Part shown: positions 1 to 11,460 of the stretch, in pieces | Numbering within the stretch: position 1 is the first letter of the stretch | Layout of the letters: every line of letters begins with the position of its first letter | NCBI RefSeq assembly: GCF_963678635.1 | Contig: NC_087063.1 | Location: 19,613,220 to 19,677,219, forward strand | DNA: 64,000 nt | Direction: 5' to 3' | Origin: Symsagittifera roscoffensis | Lineage: Eukaryota; Xenacoelomorpha; Acoela; Convolutidae | The notes under the pieces: generated by a model | The model's database searches: none | What the model saw: the letters and a program-made list of their open reading frames with translations, nothing else | Told to the model about the DNA's origin: nothing | Program-made: the position numbers and the translations under genes

Positions 1-1435
1 GCTCCAAACCTCTGTGGTTGATCACAGCGTGTTTTGAACTTATTGGTTAGGTTCCATACCGCCTCTAGCACTATCTCTCGATGTATCCTAGTGATCCAGA
101 TTCGATTGTGATATCTAGAACCGCCACTTGTCCTGTGTGAGCGAGGTGGAAAGCGCCATACATCACGTAGTCGTCGCGCAATCCTAGTCGTTTCAGGATA
201 TTGTAGATATTTAGACCAAATGACTTGCTTTTGTCCATTTTGTCCTGTTTGTGCAAACGTGAAAAGCGGAAGAAATTCTCGATCTTTTTTATGGCCGTTG
301 TGATATCCTCCATTCCTAACACGTCTTGCAAGTTCCTACTTTACAGTGGTTTGTAAAGCTCTTTTGGCCCCTCTCTTGGGAGAGTGCTAGACGTTCTTGT
401 CATTGTCGATGGTTTTATCTTATAAGTTATATTATCGTAAAATTGGCACTGCAACACGAATGATACACGGATGCAAATAAAATGAAAGATCAATGATACA
501 TATCTGAATTACAATGGAACTTCAACCCGGGTAGCCACTAGCTGGTTGCTCCTTTTATTGTTCCGACTTTCGATACGAAAGTAACGGAATATTTGTGCTC
601 GGGGTGGGTTTTTTTTTCTTCAGACAAATTTCGACTTTTTACCTAGCCATTTTTGACGGAATTTTTTTTATACCATTCGAAAGGTATTGTTGTCCTGAGC
701 TTAAATTTGAAAAGATATTTCACCTGTGATCATTTTTTGTAAAGTTATGGGGGTTTTAAGATTGCAATTTTGGCCAATTTGGGACAATTAACGCGCTATA
801 TATATGTTTCGCGCTATTAACGCGTAAGCGGAGAGTTAATCCCTCTTAGAAATCGTTCCAAATTGGTTGAAAGAAGCTTATTTGTCATAATTGATTTGTT
901 ACAAGGAGCAAAATCTATCCTTTTGTACTTAATATAGCGTGTGAGGGGATGATTTTCATTAAAAAAATTCAAATTTTAGAAAAAAAAATTTTCATTTTGT
1001 TTTATTTCATTTAATTTCTTAAATGTTATTACTGCTCCATAAACATTAAAAGGCTATCGGAACATTCAGGGCTTCGCCCTGGTATGAGCAGTCTTGTTGG
1101 TATTTGTGTTCGCGCTTACATTCACCTACACTAAAGCGAAGCTGAGATCTTTATATGATTGCGATTTCTGATTACTTGTGTTCTTGTCGTTTTATCCTCT
1201 CCCTTATTTTCGACATAGTGACTCTTGTTTCACGCTTTTAGCTGTTTTCAGTGTTTGCGGTTTGTTTTAAATTTTCCAGTTTTCCATGGTTTTTTCTGTA
1301 CTCAAATCTCTGTTTAGCCAGCTTCGGCTCGATTCGAGTCTAAAATTTTTTGGTGCTAGTTGTGTGGTATCCAATTTGTCGCGCTTGTTTTTTATAGCCA
1401 CTTCTTGTTTGCACGAGTCGAGATTTTTCACCTAA
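1..1435. other. AT-rich intergenic or decayed repeat DNA, no recognisable gene
   Basis: No coding region is recognised here. One 86-codon minus-strand frame (71-331) is open but matches no family I know and has no partner around it, so I leave it unassigned. Long A and T runs, a short GC-containing hairpin near 1075-1090 (CAGGGC-TTC-GCCCTG) and a small inverted stretch near 785-825 built on AACGCG/CGCGTT are the only structures noticed. Confidence 0.5.
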
Positions 1436-1805
1436 TTTGAAGCAAGATTTGAGCGGTTTGAGCGGTTTTTTTTAGACAATTACGCTCAAAATCTTGCTTC
1501 AAAATGAGCGGTTTGAGCGGTTTTTGAACGGTTTTATCTAAAACTCGCTCAAAAACCGCGTAGGATTTGAACGGTTTTGAGCGGTTTATCTAAAAAAAAA
1601 CGCTCAAAAACCGCTCAAATCTTGCTTGAGAAACCGTTCAAAAACCACCGCAAGAAATGAGCGGTTTTTGAGCGGTTTTTTAAGCAAGATTTGAGCGGTT
1701 TGAGATGTTTTTCCAAAAAAAACGCCCAAACCGCTCAAACCGCTCAAATCTTGCTGAAAAACCGCTCGAAACCGCTCATATCTTGATCGGTTTTTGAGCG
1801 GGATC
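1436..1805. repeat. Foldback cluster of GAGCGGTTT motifs
   Basis: About 365 bp made almost entirely of the core TTTGAGCGGTTT and its reverse complement AAACCGCTCAAA. I count roughly nine forward and six to eight reverse occurrences, several joined to the longer word AAGCAAGATTTGAGCGG or its complement. Because both orientations alternate, the single strand could fold into several alternative hairpins. No coding potential is seen. It may be a foldback or MITE-like remnant or a local satellite. Confidence 0.75.
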
Positions 1806-2040
1806 TTGACCCGGGTGCCAATCTGTTGTTACTGGTGTCCTGGATACAGTCCACGACTTTAATGAATTTTCTTGACCAGCGGTTGTTCTTCCTATGGCCT
1901 GTTCCTTCCTGGTTTTTTTGACGAATCTTTTCTGTCTGTTATGTTTGTTTCTATCTGTGTTGTGTTATCGTCTCCAACGTTTTCCTCCGCCGCTTAATTG
2001 TCTATCTCACGGTCGATTTTTTCTTTTCCGTTAAACTTTT

Positions 2041-2283
2041 TGTATAATGTCGAAAAAAGGTTTGTTTGTTAAGTTTAATTGTAGGCAACTGTTAGGCATC
2101 AAATCGAAATCTTACTGCACTGTCTTATTTCAGATCACATCGGACATTAGAGATCGCAAGGTCATGACAGCAGGTCCCCAGACAGAAGGAACAAATTGAT
2201 AGCACTTACATAAACTCAGAACTGGTTCCTATCTCAAACAAATTGATAGCACTTACATAAACTCAAAACTGGTCCCTATCTCA
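2041..2283 (-). repeat. 3' LTR of gypsy copy A
   Basis: 243 bp, closely matching 7610-7837. Both boundaries agree between the copies: TGTATAATGTCG at the left and CTATCTCA at the right, giving TG...CA ends on the minus strand. It differs from the 5' LTR by small indels and substitutions. The LTR contains an internal near-duplicate of about 40 bp built on GCACTTACATAAACTCA. Confidence 0.85.
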
Positions 2284-2541
2284 TTCGGGCAACCACAAAT
2301 AAATTTTAGAGCATAGATATAAAATTTATCAACTCATTGTTTCTTTTGCTATAGGTTCATGTTACCAGTTAAGTTTTAGTTTAAATTGAGTTTTCAGGCA
2401 CACCTGCCAAACCTCTCTTAAGGTTTCTTACTCTTGTTATCACTTGTGCTCTATTCGATGGATCATAACTCCCCCCATTTTGTCAACTCTTTGTCTCTGT
2501 CGCGTTGATTTTCTCGTCGCTGCCTCGCCTTCTCTTCGTTT

Positions 2542-3088
2542 TCAACCGACGGTTCTCGGTGATATCTCCCTGTCCGTTCCCGACGGTACATTTTCTCCCC
2601 CGCTCGCCGTAATCCTCACCGGTTCGTTCCTTTCAATTTCCCACTCGCTATCTTCGTCGTCCTCGCACTCGTCCGCACTGTATTCTACTATACGGTGTTT
2701 CATCAATTTTCGCGCGTTTTCCATCTCGTTTTTCCTTTTTTCATTTGCACCGTATGCTTAGTTAATTTTTCAATTTGCAGTCCTTCGGATCCGTTTTTCC
2801 AGTCCTTTGGTAGACTGTCGTTGAGCTGGTCTCATGCCTTTTGAGCCATGCTGGAGCCTTAGGTACAGGTCTTACTTCCTTGGGATCAGCTATTTCCTGA
2901 GCCTTGGGATCCGTTTCGGCTAATTCCTTGTCATCCAAAATGATTGGGGTTTTCCTATTCTCTGGGGCGTATACCAAATCGCTCCCCTTCTCCCAATCTA
3001 GGGTTAGCTCTATATCCGGGAGATTTACCGCCTTGTCTAAACAAGATAACTTCTGAATAACAACATTGTTCCAATTTAGATTTTTCAA
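2542..3088 (-). pseudogene. C-terminal tail of gypsy pol, copy A
   Basis: Two minus-strand open stretches (2762-3088 and 2542-2724) follow the integrase core. The first is a proline- and charge-rich tail with no catalytic motif, as expected after the integrase catalytic domain. The second is very acidic (runs of D and E) and ends shortly before the 3' LTR. They are separated by stops, so they are read here as remnants of one pol tail. The assignment rests on position; there is no domain match. Confidence 0.5.
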
Positions 3089-3501
3089 TGATGGTTTTTT
3101 CGTTGAATTTCGCTTCCCTTCGCTTCTCTTCCATGATAGGCTTCAAAAGGCGTTATCTTAGCCTTAGATTGTGGCACAAAACGTAACGCACTGAGTGCAC
3201 GGGATATCATTACTCCAAATTTATAGTTTTTGTTTTCCTGGAGATAAGTTGGCACGTAATTTTTTATCGACCCAATTGTTCGTTCGACTGTTCCCGTCAC
3301 GCGATGGTCTTTAACCGGAGATTTAATGAGTTCAATATCTTCGTAGTTACAGAAATTTTGAATTTCATTCGAGAAAAACCCAGTGGCCTGATCCATATGC
3401 AATTTCCTTGGGTGTCCATGAGTCTTATTGTACTTCCTTAGGAACTTCAATACATTTTTAGACTTGTTACTTGAACAGACATACGCCGACGGCCAATGCG
3501 A
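3085..3501 (-). pseudogene. Gypsy integrase, distal half of catalytic core (copy A)
   Basis: The translated segment has the second and third acidic residues of the integrase triad: an Asp in HMDQATGFFS and a Glu in GTVERTIGSIK, about the right distance apart for a D,D(35)E core, followed by PFEAYHGR. The first Asp lies in the neighbouring frame (3467-4462), so the core is split by a frameshift next to a homopolymer at 3501-3506. This part exists only once, because the tandem duplication begins at 3502. Confidence 0.85.
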
Positions 3502-4462
3502 AAAAAGTGTCTGCTGCTACAAGTACATACTTCTTCGGACCCCTTACGTAATTGACCGTGCCCCAGAAATCTAATTGGACCAAATCATTGGTTTCCTTAG
3601 GCACATAAGTTTCCCCCATGTCACTTTTTGGAATATCTGGTCTAAGATTTTTACCTGCTTCTAAGCAGCTTTTGCAGTATTTTGTTGTAGCGGCGATGTT
3701 CCTGTGCATAAGTGGTATCCACACATCTTTTGCGGCTGAAAAAATTTTGTCACGCTCATGATGGTTAAAGTGTAGACGACTGAGAACTGCTGATGACATA
3801 TCCTTCAGTGTGGCTAACCGTCCGTCCATCCACAGGCAATTTTCACGTACGGCAAAGTCATTGTAGTGTTGAGCGTAGTATTGTCCCAGTCTTGTTATGA
3901 TCTCCTTGGCTCGTGGATTCTTGTCTCTGATTGTATCCCTTATGGTTTTCATAATTGGATCTTTTTCTATATTTGCTTCTACCAATTTCAAACTCAGGAT
4001 CTCCGGGTGTTCAATCTTGTTAACATTTTTACTGTCTGATGGCACTATAGAGTAAATCCATTTGTCGTTTTGTACAGGTGAGTAGGATAACCCGGGGAGC
4101 TGGTGGGGAAACGAGATGATCGTGTTTAACTTTTTAGAATTAGTCTGTTTTTTAGCAAGTTTTTCAGGTGGTATTAGTTCAATATCTGAATCCGAACTGA
4201 CACTGGGTGATTGATTTAACCGATTAAGTTCAACGTTGAGGTTTACATCTCCAGAGTTGGTCGATGTGTTAACAATGGCGGAAGTTGGTGGGTCATCTTT
4301 TTCAGGCGAATGAATCATGTTTTTACTCATATTACTCAAAATTGAAGGCTTGCAACTGGAGTTTACGTATTGAGAACAACGTCTGAATTTCTTTCTGCGG
4401 TATTTGCATATTTCCCCGGTATGCAAATATCTCGATGCTGATTGGTTAACCGCCGGTTGCAT
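3467..4462 (-). pseudogene. Gypsy pol segment: linker, integrase zinc domain and first catalytic Asp (copy A)
   Basis: A 331-codon minus-strand frame. The N-terminal 200 residues are a low-complexity, Ser/Asn/Lys-rich linker after RNase H. The C-terminal part has the HHCC integrase zinc motif (HFNHHERD then CKSCLEAG) and a catalytic Asp in QLDFWG, followed by the start of the core. The end of this frame is not integrase-like, because of the frameshift near 3501. It overlaps the RNase H frame by about 100 bp in another frame, a further sign of damage. Confidence 0.85.
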
Positions 4463-5301
4463 GTATACACGCCCTCTGTTGAGCGTTTTTGCTCACGGTG
4501 AATATTTGCATATTCATCTTTTCTTTCAATCCCATTGGATAGAACTGTTTTCGTTGTGTCGAAACATGACTGATCGCTCTCTACCGTCGGTTTTGGCCTA
4601 ATTTTATTCACTTTCTGACCCCTAGGCTTCATTTGATCTTTAGACTTCAATGTTGTGTTTATCATTTTTAATTTCGCTACTGTAAAACTTTCATCATAAT
4701 GACTTGTCTCGGGTGCCTCTCCGGACGGAAACCGAGACAAATAGTCTGCCATTCCCATTTTTGACCCCTGTTTTTGTTCAACTTTAAAATTATATGGCAC
4801 TAGTTGATCGTACCATCGAGTTAATTGGCTGAAAAACGTTTGATTTCCCTTCGGTGAAGAATTTAACAATGTAAGTAGTGCCTTGTGATCCGATAGAGAA
4901 GTGAAATACCGGCCATATATATAATTTCGAAAATATTCCGTGGCCCACACTACCGCGAGTAATTCTAAATCAATGGTAGAGTACTTTTTCTCAGCCGGAA
5001 TAAGATATCTGGATGCAAACGAAATCGGATGCCAGCCGGACTCGCAATACTTTTTTAATACGGCCCCTAGGCCATCGTGACCAGCATCACAAATAATTCT
5101 AGTTTCACGGTGAATGTCAAAATGTCGTATTTCGACAATGTTTTCCACGAGCAACTTGAATTGTTGGAACGCATTTTTGCAAACGGGCGTCCAGACAAAA
5201 TCGTTATTTTGACTTAGTAATGGTCTTAATGGTGCGCTTACTTCCGTGAATTTAGGCAAAAATTTGTGTAAACTGTGCATTGAACCCATTAAAGACTTCA
5301 A
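4363..5301 (-). pseudogene. Gypsy reverse transcriptase thumb/connection and RNase H (copy A)
   Basis: A 312-codon frame that begins in the region after the RT palm (FVWTPVCKNAFQQFK) and runs into RNase H. RNase H is recognised by IICDAGHDGLGAVL, PISFASRYL, ELLAVVWATEYFR, LSDHKALL and the closing GSKMGMADYLSRFP, typical of Ty3/gypsy elements. The first RNase H acidic residue (D in CDAG) and the E of ELLA are present. The last ~110 codons are Lys/Arg/Asn-rich and unassigned. The frame is separated from the RT palm by stops and frame changes at 5302-5519. Confidence 0.9.
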
Positions 5302-5519
5302 CTGTTTTCGAGATTTTGGGGTTTTCAGGTCCTCTATTGCTTGTGTTTTTCTTACTAGAGGCGCGATGCCATTTTCCCCAATCCGATATCCGAGCCCCTC
5401 GCACTCGGTTTTCGCAAATTCACATTTTCGTAATTTTAAGCGACATTAGAAATGTCCAGCTTTTTCAATATCTTTTCCACTAACGCAATGTGCTCAATCT
5501 TAGTTCCTTTTGAAGCAAT

Positions 5520-6113
5520 TTAAATTTCGTCGATGAACGCGTTAGCTTGAGGGAATTCCTTCAGTAAATTATCAATGACTTTTTGGAATTCCGCCGGCAT
5601 TGACGTAAGCACGTAAAATCCGTTTTTAAAACGATAAATTCCCGTGGACTTTCCGCCGACTAGTAAAAAATTGCAATGCTCGCTTGTCTTTTGTTCTAAA
5701 GAAACTTGTCCGTACGCATATGTGAAATCCAACGTTGTAAAATATACAATCCCTGCTTTTCTTTCAGAGATAATCTGACTTATTCCGTCTACTAGTTCGT
5801 CAAAATTCGGCATTCGGTACTTATTCTTGTGTACCTGCTTGTTCAATTCTCTTGATTCCAGTGCTAATTTGATACTTCCGTCTTTTTTTACTGTAATCAC
5901 TATAGGAGAGACGAAATACTTATCCGAGCACTCTTTTAATTTTACGATATGACCTTCGTTTATCAGCCGATGATTTTCTTTATCTACCTTGTCTTTTAGA
6001 CTGATAGGCACCCTGCGCCCTTTTTGTTGTATGGGCTTCAAATTTTTGAAAAATTCAGCTCTTACTTTCGCGTTTCGGATCTTCCCTATTCTAGTAAATA
6101 AATTTGGGTACAA
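5520..6113 (-). pseudogene. Gypsy reverse transcriptase fingers/palm (copy A), ending at a stop in the active site
   Basis: The 197-codon frame has the classic gypsy RT string: SPIVITVKKDGSIKLALESRELN, then KYRMPNFDELV, TLDFTYAYGQVSL, and the pre-catalytic block MPAEFQKVIDNLL. The catalytic box, normally a Y/F-x-D-D sequence, reads FIDE and is followed one residue later by TAA (5520-5522). Both the changed second Asp and the stop would abolish polymerase activity. The same lesion is in the duplicate at 10706-11299, so it predates the duplication. Confidence 0.92.
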
Positions 6114-6274
6114 TTACAGAAATATGTTTTCAATTCGTCATATTCCTCCGCTTCTTTGCACTAACTCGAGGCCTAGGGTGCCCATCAGATCACGCCCCAG
6201 GATTGGCTGATGATTTCCGGATATTACTGACACTTGTGCTGGTGCTGCCCAACCGTTCAACGACATCATCACTG

Positions 6275-6595
6275 CTACCTTTCCAGTATGTTTATTCGGT
6301 TGTTATTGTAATACAAAAATTCATCTTTTGAAGGCTGTAGCTGAATATTCGCTTTACCTAATGTTGTTTTTAAGTCCGTTATGCTGAAAATCGTCACTGG
6401 GAATCCGCTATCTATCCACAACCACATCTTCTTTCCTGAGACCTCAGCCTGGACTCGGACCCCAGGGATCTTCAGTTCAGTTTCATTCTTCTTCCTTTTT
6501 ATTGACATTACCATATAATCGTCCGATCCTGACGTCATAGATTCATTTTCCCCGCTTCCCTGCTGGTTCACCCACGACACTGGATCTTCTACCAA
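6275..6595 (-). pseudogene. Gypsy aspartic protease (copy A)
   Basis: A 106-codon frame with a retropepsin-like beginning: VQAEVSGKKMWLWIDSGFPVTIF, where DSG is the catalytic triplet (DSG/DTG in the family). It lies between the gag zinc-knuckle remnant and the reverse transcriptase, the normal pol order. The second conserved block (ILG-type) is not seen in this frame and may be lost by damage in 6114-6275. Confidence 0.8.
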
Positions 6596-6599
6596 ATCA

Positions 6600-7594
6600 T
6601 TAACATTCTGCGTGCTCTGATGGTGCTCATTTTCATCTCTGACTAAACCGACTCATCCTCGTCCTCTCCATTGGTTAGTACCCCTCCTAATTCCTAGGCA
6701 TGTTCGTTCAAAGTGTCCCAGTTTTCGGCACGAGTTGCATGTTGCTCCCTTTGCAGGACAGTTTACTATGTGGTCAAGGGTAAAATTTGGTGCGTCGCAA
6801 TTATAACACCTACGGTTATTGCCGCTTCCCCCACTACTTGATCCTTGGGTGTATCCGCCACGTCCCCCGCGTCCTCGACCTCGGAAAAATTCTTGTCCCC
6901 TTCTTATATTATTGACCGGTTCCTGTTTTTTAGAAATCGCCGGCGCTGTTGAAGCTGGTTTTCCAGTATATGATTTGTATGCGCGCTCACCACGTTCATA
7001 CGATAATGCGATCCTGTAGACTTCCGCTGGTAACTTTGTTGATCGCGATAATTATCGTTGGCAATCCATCTGGCAAATCCATAATTCTCGTTGGCAATCC
7101 AAAATCACATCTGCCTGCTAGGGCGCTTACTTCCGCGTGGAGTTTCTCGAACGTTTCATTCTCACGTTGTTTTCGTCCGTAGAAAAGCCCCTTTCATGAG
7201 TTACATTCCGCTCACGTTGAAAAACATCTTGCATCTCGTCAAGGACCCGTGGGTAACGTACCGTTTTAACATTAACCGCCGGTTTTTTGTGCTTTGAATA
7301 TCCTTTGCGCCTCGTCTCCAATACAAAGGTATACATTAGACTTTAACTTCTTTTCCGAATCGAGACGGTTTGTTCCATTGACCTCCTCAGGCAACGCTGT
7401 GATAGCCGCCGCATTTAAAGTACTCGCAAAATAGAAATCATCGGGATCAATGTCGTATTTTGCTATCATCCCCCAGTGAAATTTAACTATCCACTCCTCC
7501 CAGTAAACTGGAGGTTCCGGTGTTCGTGCATCCCAAAATGGTATTATATTAAGTGGATTTTTACCCCGCCTTTTTTCTCTGCTGACTGCGCCAT
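6600..7594 (-). pseudogene. Gypsy gag remnant with zinc knuckles (copy A)
   Basis: No intact gag frame survives, but pieces are clear on the minus strand. Near 6690-6815 there are two adjacent Cys/His modules (CYNCDAP... and CNSCRKLGHFERTC), the nucleocapsid knuckles. Near 7272-7540 the start of gag can be read (PPVYWEEWIVKFHW followed by the 7272-7469 frame), with an ATG at 7592-7594 just inside the 5' LTR; a stop and a frame change separate that ATG from the rest. A further lysine/arginine-rich frame lies at 7127-7336. Confidence 0.75.
7577..7593 (-). promoter_or_regulatory. Probable primer-binding site (tRNA-Ser-type) of gypsy copy A
   Basis: On the minus strand the sequence TGGCGCAGTCAGCAGAG begins 16 nt downstream of the 5' LTR. 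It resembles the TGGCGCAGTCGGTAGG-type primer-binding sites reported for Drosophila 17.6/297/ZAM-group elements, which are assigned to tRNA-Ser. The same 17-mer is in the duplicated unit near 12763-12779. The tRNA assignment comes from memory of those elements; no tRNA is available here to pair with it. Confidence 0.6.
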
Positions 7595-7609
7595 GTTGAA
7601 GTTCGTAAA

Positions 7610-7837
7610 TGTATAATGTCGTAAAAAGGTTTGTTTGTTAAGTTTAATTGTAGGCAACTGTTAGGCATCCAATCGAAATCTTACTGCACTGTCTTATTTC
7701 AGATCACATCGGACATTAGAGATCGCAAGGTCACGACAGCAGGAGCAAATTTATAGCACTTACATAAACTCAGAACTGGTTCCTATCTCAAACAAATTGA
7801 AAGCACTTACATAAACTCAAAACTGGTCCCTATCTCA
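7610..7837 (-). repeat. 5' LTR of gypsy copy A
   Basis: 228 bp, TG...CA, closely similar to 2041-2283 and essentially identical to 12796-13023. It is followed on the minus strand by the primer-binding site and the remains of gag. Confidence 0.85.
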
Positions 7838-8687
7838 ACGGACTAAACAAGATTGTTTCTTTTAGTTTTTTAGAATTTTTTATTTGTCGATTCTACGCTT
7901 TTTCCGGTGTTCCCTGTTCTGGATATGAGTTAGGTTCGTTTTCTTTTACGGTGTTTGACGTTCCATTTTGTAGATTTGATTGTTTGTTCTTTCGAAGTTT
8001 TTTTGGTTGTTTTCCCTAAGACGCTTTTTCTTCCTCATGCGTTTTTGGAAATTGGCTTTCCGGTATTTACTCTCCCTTTTGGTGATTCTTAGCGGCATTC
8101 CTGTTTCAAAGTTTCTGTTTGACATCACCCCTTGCTTTTACTTTTTTTACGCAGAGTAAACGAAAATGTTGATGGTGTGTTTGGCTCAACATTTTTGAAC
8201 TTCTGAACATTTTTGGACGTCTGAATGTTTCTTTTATTGCTTTGCGGTACAAATTTGGGTTGCTTTCGCTCTATTCTTGCACATAAGGCATAATCCACTT
8301 GTTTTTTTTCTAATTGGCTATTTTGCTTAGATTGTGGCAATCTCGGTTTTCAAGGTTTGCTATAAATACCCGAGTGGCGGCAACTACAAGATCCTCATCG
8401 TCCGCTGCAGGGATTAATATTTCGGTAATAAGCTGCCTCGATAGATTGTCTGTTATCCCCAATTGACTAGTTAAATGGTAGCATTCTATGTATCCACCGA
8501 ATTAATATTTTTTAAATCTAGATATTTTCTTTAAAAAGCTGCTCAAAGCTTGATGGTCGGTAGTGATCAGAAGTGCTGAAGATTTTTTCTGGCTGCTGAA
8601 TTTTTTCAATTTTTTCTTCACTTTTTCTCTTTTTCTTGTAAGTGTATCGGATTTAAAACCTGGTTGTCTATCGCTTTGAAATCTTTG
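7838..8687 (-). pseudogene. Remnant of an older gypsy pol (RNase H to linker)
   Basis: Translating the minus strand from about 8690 gives ALLITTDHQALSSFLKK and later QLGITDNLSRQLI, recognisable as the end of a Ty3/gypsy RNase H (TDHQAL block and closing N/D-x-LSR block), different in sequence from copy A. Two short basic open stretches follow (8125-8340 and 7946-8128). A TAA interrupts the frame. This looks like the element into which copy A inserted; the matching segment in the duplicate continues upstream at 13873-13980 with YTVELDTTKDFKAI, like the start of an RNase H. Confidence 0.65.
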
Positions 8688-9648
8688 AAAAAGTGTCTGC
8701 TGCTACAAGTACATACTTCTTCGGACCCCTTACGTAATTGACCGGGCCCCAGAAATCTAATTGGACCAAATCATTGGTTTCCTTAGGCACATAAGTTTCC
8801 CCCATGTCACTTTTTGGAATATCTGGTCTAAGATTTTTACCTGCTTCTAAGCAGCTTTTGCAGTATTTTGTTGTAGCGGCGATGTTCCTGTGCATAAGTG
8901 GTATCCACACATCTTTTGCGGCTGAAAAAATTTTGTCACGCTCATGATGGTTAAAGTGTAGACGACTGAGAACTGCTGATGACATATCCTTCAGTGTGGC
9001 TAACCGTCCGTCCATCCACAGGCAATTTTCACGTACGGCAAAGTCATTGTAGTGTTGAGCGTAGTATTGTCCCAGTCTTGTTATGATCTCCTTGGCTCGT
9101 GGGTTCTTGTCTCTGATTGTATCCCTTATGGTTTTCATAATTGGATCTTTTTCTATATTTGCTTCTACCAATTTCAAACTCAGGATCTCCGGGTGTTCAA
9201 TCTTGTTAACATTTTTACTGTCTGATGGCACTATAGAGTAAATCCATTTGTCGTTTTGTACAGGTGAGTAGGATAACCCGGGGAGCTGGTGGGGAAACGA
9301 GATGATCGTGTTTAACTTTTTAGAATTAGTCTGTTTTTTAGCAAGTTTTTCAGGTGGTATTAGTTCAATATCTGAATCCGAACTGACACTGGGTGATTGA
9401 TTTAACCGATTAAGTTCAACGTTGAGGTTTACATCTCCAGAGTTGGTCGATGTGTTAACAATGGCGGAAGTTGGTGGGTCATCTTTTTCAGGCGAATGAA
9501 TCATGTTTTTACTCATATTACTCAAAATTGAAGGCTTGCAACTGGAGTTTACGTATTGAGAACAACGTCTGAATTTCTTTCTGCGGTATTTGCATATTTC
9601 CCCGGTATGCAAATATCTCGATGCTGATTGGTTAACCGCCGGTTGCAT
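8688..9648 (-). pseudogene. Gypsy pol segment: linker, integrase zinc domain, first catalytic Asp (copy B)
   Basis: Duplicate of the 3502-4462 segment. It has the HHCC module (HFNHHERD, CKSCLEAG) and the Asp in QLDFWG. The one clear coding difference is FWGP here versus FWGT in copy A, the Pro form being the more usual one in gypsy integrases. The frame runs over the duplication junction after VAADTF into unrelated sequence and stops (open frame 8668-9648). Confidence 0.85.
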
Positions 9649-10487
9649 GTATACACGCCCTCTGTTGAGCGTTTTTGCTCACGGTGAATATTTGCATATT
9701 CATCTTTTCTTTCAATCCCATTGGATAGAACTGTTTTCGTTGTGTCGAAACATGACTGATCGCTCTCTACCGTCGGTTTTGGCCTAATTTTATTCACTTT
9801 CTGACCCCTAGGCTTCATTTGATCTTTAGACTTCAATGTTGTGTTTATCATTTTTAATTTCGCTACTGTAAAACTTTCATCATAATGACTTGTCTCGGGT
9901 GCCTCTCCGGACGGAAACCGAGACAAATAGTCTGCCATTCCCATTTTTGACCCCTGTTTTTGTTCAACTTTAAAATTATATGGCACTAGTTGATCGTACC
10001 ATCGAGTTAATTGGCTGAAAAACGTTTGATTTCCCTTCGGTGAAGAATTTAACAATGTAAGTAGTGCCTTGTGATCCGATAGAGAAGTGAAATACCGGCC
10101 ATATATATAATTTCGAAAATATTCCGTGGCCCACACTACCGCGAGTAATTCTAAATCAATGGTAGAGTACTTTTTCTCAGCCGGAATAAGATATCTGGAT
10201 GCAAACGAAATCGGATGCCAGCCGGACTCGCAATACTTTTTTAATACGGCCCCTAGGCCATCGTGACCAGCATCACAAATAATTCTAGTTTCACGGTGAA
10301 TGTCAAAATGTCGTATTTCGACAATGTTTTCCACGAGCAACTTGAATTGTTGGAACGCATTTTTGCAAACGGGCGTCCAGACAAAATCGTTATTTTGACT
10401 TAGTAATGGTCTTAATGGTGCGCTTACTTCCGTGAATTTAGGCAAAAATTTGTGTAAACTGTGCATTGAACCCATTAAAGACTTCAA
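9549..10487 (-). pseudogene. Gypsy RT connection and RNase H (copy B)
   Basis: Translation identical to 4363-5301: CDAGHDGLGAVL, ELLAVVWATEYFR, SDHKALL and MADYLSRFP blocks. It is cut off from the RT palm by the same stops and frame changes at 10488-10705. Confidence 0.9.
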
Positions 10488-10705
10488 CTGTTTTCGAGAT
10501 TTTGGGGTTTTCAGGTCCTCTATTGCTTGTGTTTTTCTTACTAGAGGCGCGATGCCATTTTCCCCAATCCGATATCCGAGCCCCTCGCACTCGGTTTTCG
10601 CAAATTCACATTTTCGTAATTTTAAGCGACATTAGAAATGTCCAGCTTTTTCAATATCTTTTCCACTAACGCAATGTGCTCAATCTTAGTTCCTTTTGAA
10701 GCAAT

Positions 10706-11299
10706 TTAAATTTCGTCGATGAACGCGTTAGCTTGAGGGAATTCCTTCAGTAAATTATCAATGACTTTTTGGAATTCCGCCGGCATTGACGTAAGCACGT
10801 AAAATCCGTTTTTAAAACGATAAATTCCCGTGGACTTTCCGCCGACTAGTAAAAAATTGCAATGCTCGCTTGTCTTTTGTTCTAATGAAACTTGTCCGTA
10901 CGCATATGTGAAATCCAACGTTGTAAAATATACAATCCCTGCTTTTCTTTCAGAGATAATCTGACTTATTCCGTCTACTAGTTCGTCAAAATTCGGCATT
11001 CGGTACTTATTCTTGTGTACCTGCTTGTTCAATTCTCTTGATTCCAGTGCTAATTTGATACTTCCGTCTTTTTTTACTGTAATCACTATAGGAGAGACGA
11101 AATACTTATCCGAGCACTCTTTTAATTTTACGATATGACCTTCGTTTATCAGCCGATGATTTTCTTTATCTACCTTGTCTTTTAGACTGATAGGCACCCT
11201 GCGCCCTTTTTGTTGTATGGGCTTCAAATTTTTGAAAAATTCAGCTCTTACTTTCGCGTTTCGGATCTTCCCTATTCTAGTAAATAAATTTGGGTACAA
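10706..11299 (-). pseudogene. Gypsy reverse transcriptase palm (copy B), same active-site stop
   Basis: Translation identical to 5520-6113, including the FIDE box and the TAA after it. The only nucleotide change noticed (10886) is silent: the residue is Ser-Leu-Glu in both copies. Confidence 0.9.
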
Positions 11300-11460
11300 T
11301 TACAGAAATATGTTTTCAATTCGTCATATTCCTCCGCTTCTTTGCACTAACTCGAGGCCTAGGGTGCCCATCAGATCACGCCCCAGGATTGGCTGATGAT
11401 TTCCGGATATTACTGACACTTGTGCTGGTGCTGCCCAACCGTTCAACGACATCATCACTG

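Larger units (their letters stand above)
2041..7837 (-). mobile_element. Ty3/gypsy LTR retrotransposon, copy A (damaged)
   Basis: A minus-strand element of about 5.8 kb is bounded by two similar ~230-240 bp repeats that start TG and end CA on the minus strand. In transcription order it has a primer-binding site, gag remnant with zinc knuckles, aspartic protease, reverse transcriptase, RNase H and integrase, the Ty3/gypsy order. No polypurine tract or target-site duplication is evident next to the 3' LTR. The reading frame is interrupted at several points, including a stop in the reverse transcriptase active-site region, so this copy cannot be autonomous. The 5' two thirds lie in a tandemly duplicated unit (3502-8687). 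Confidence 0.9.

Noticed and set aside
2444-2761. 105-codon plus-strand frame
   Set aside because: It is Ser/Phe-rich and antisense to the acidic end of gypsy pol, so it is a shadow of the minus-strand coding sequence.
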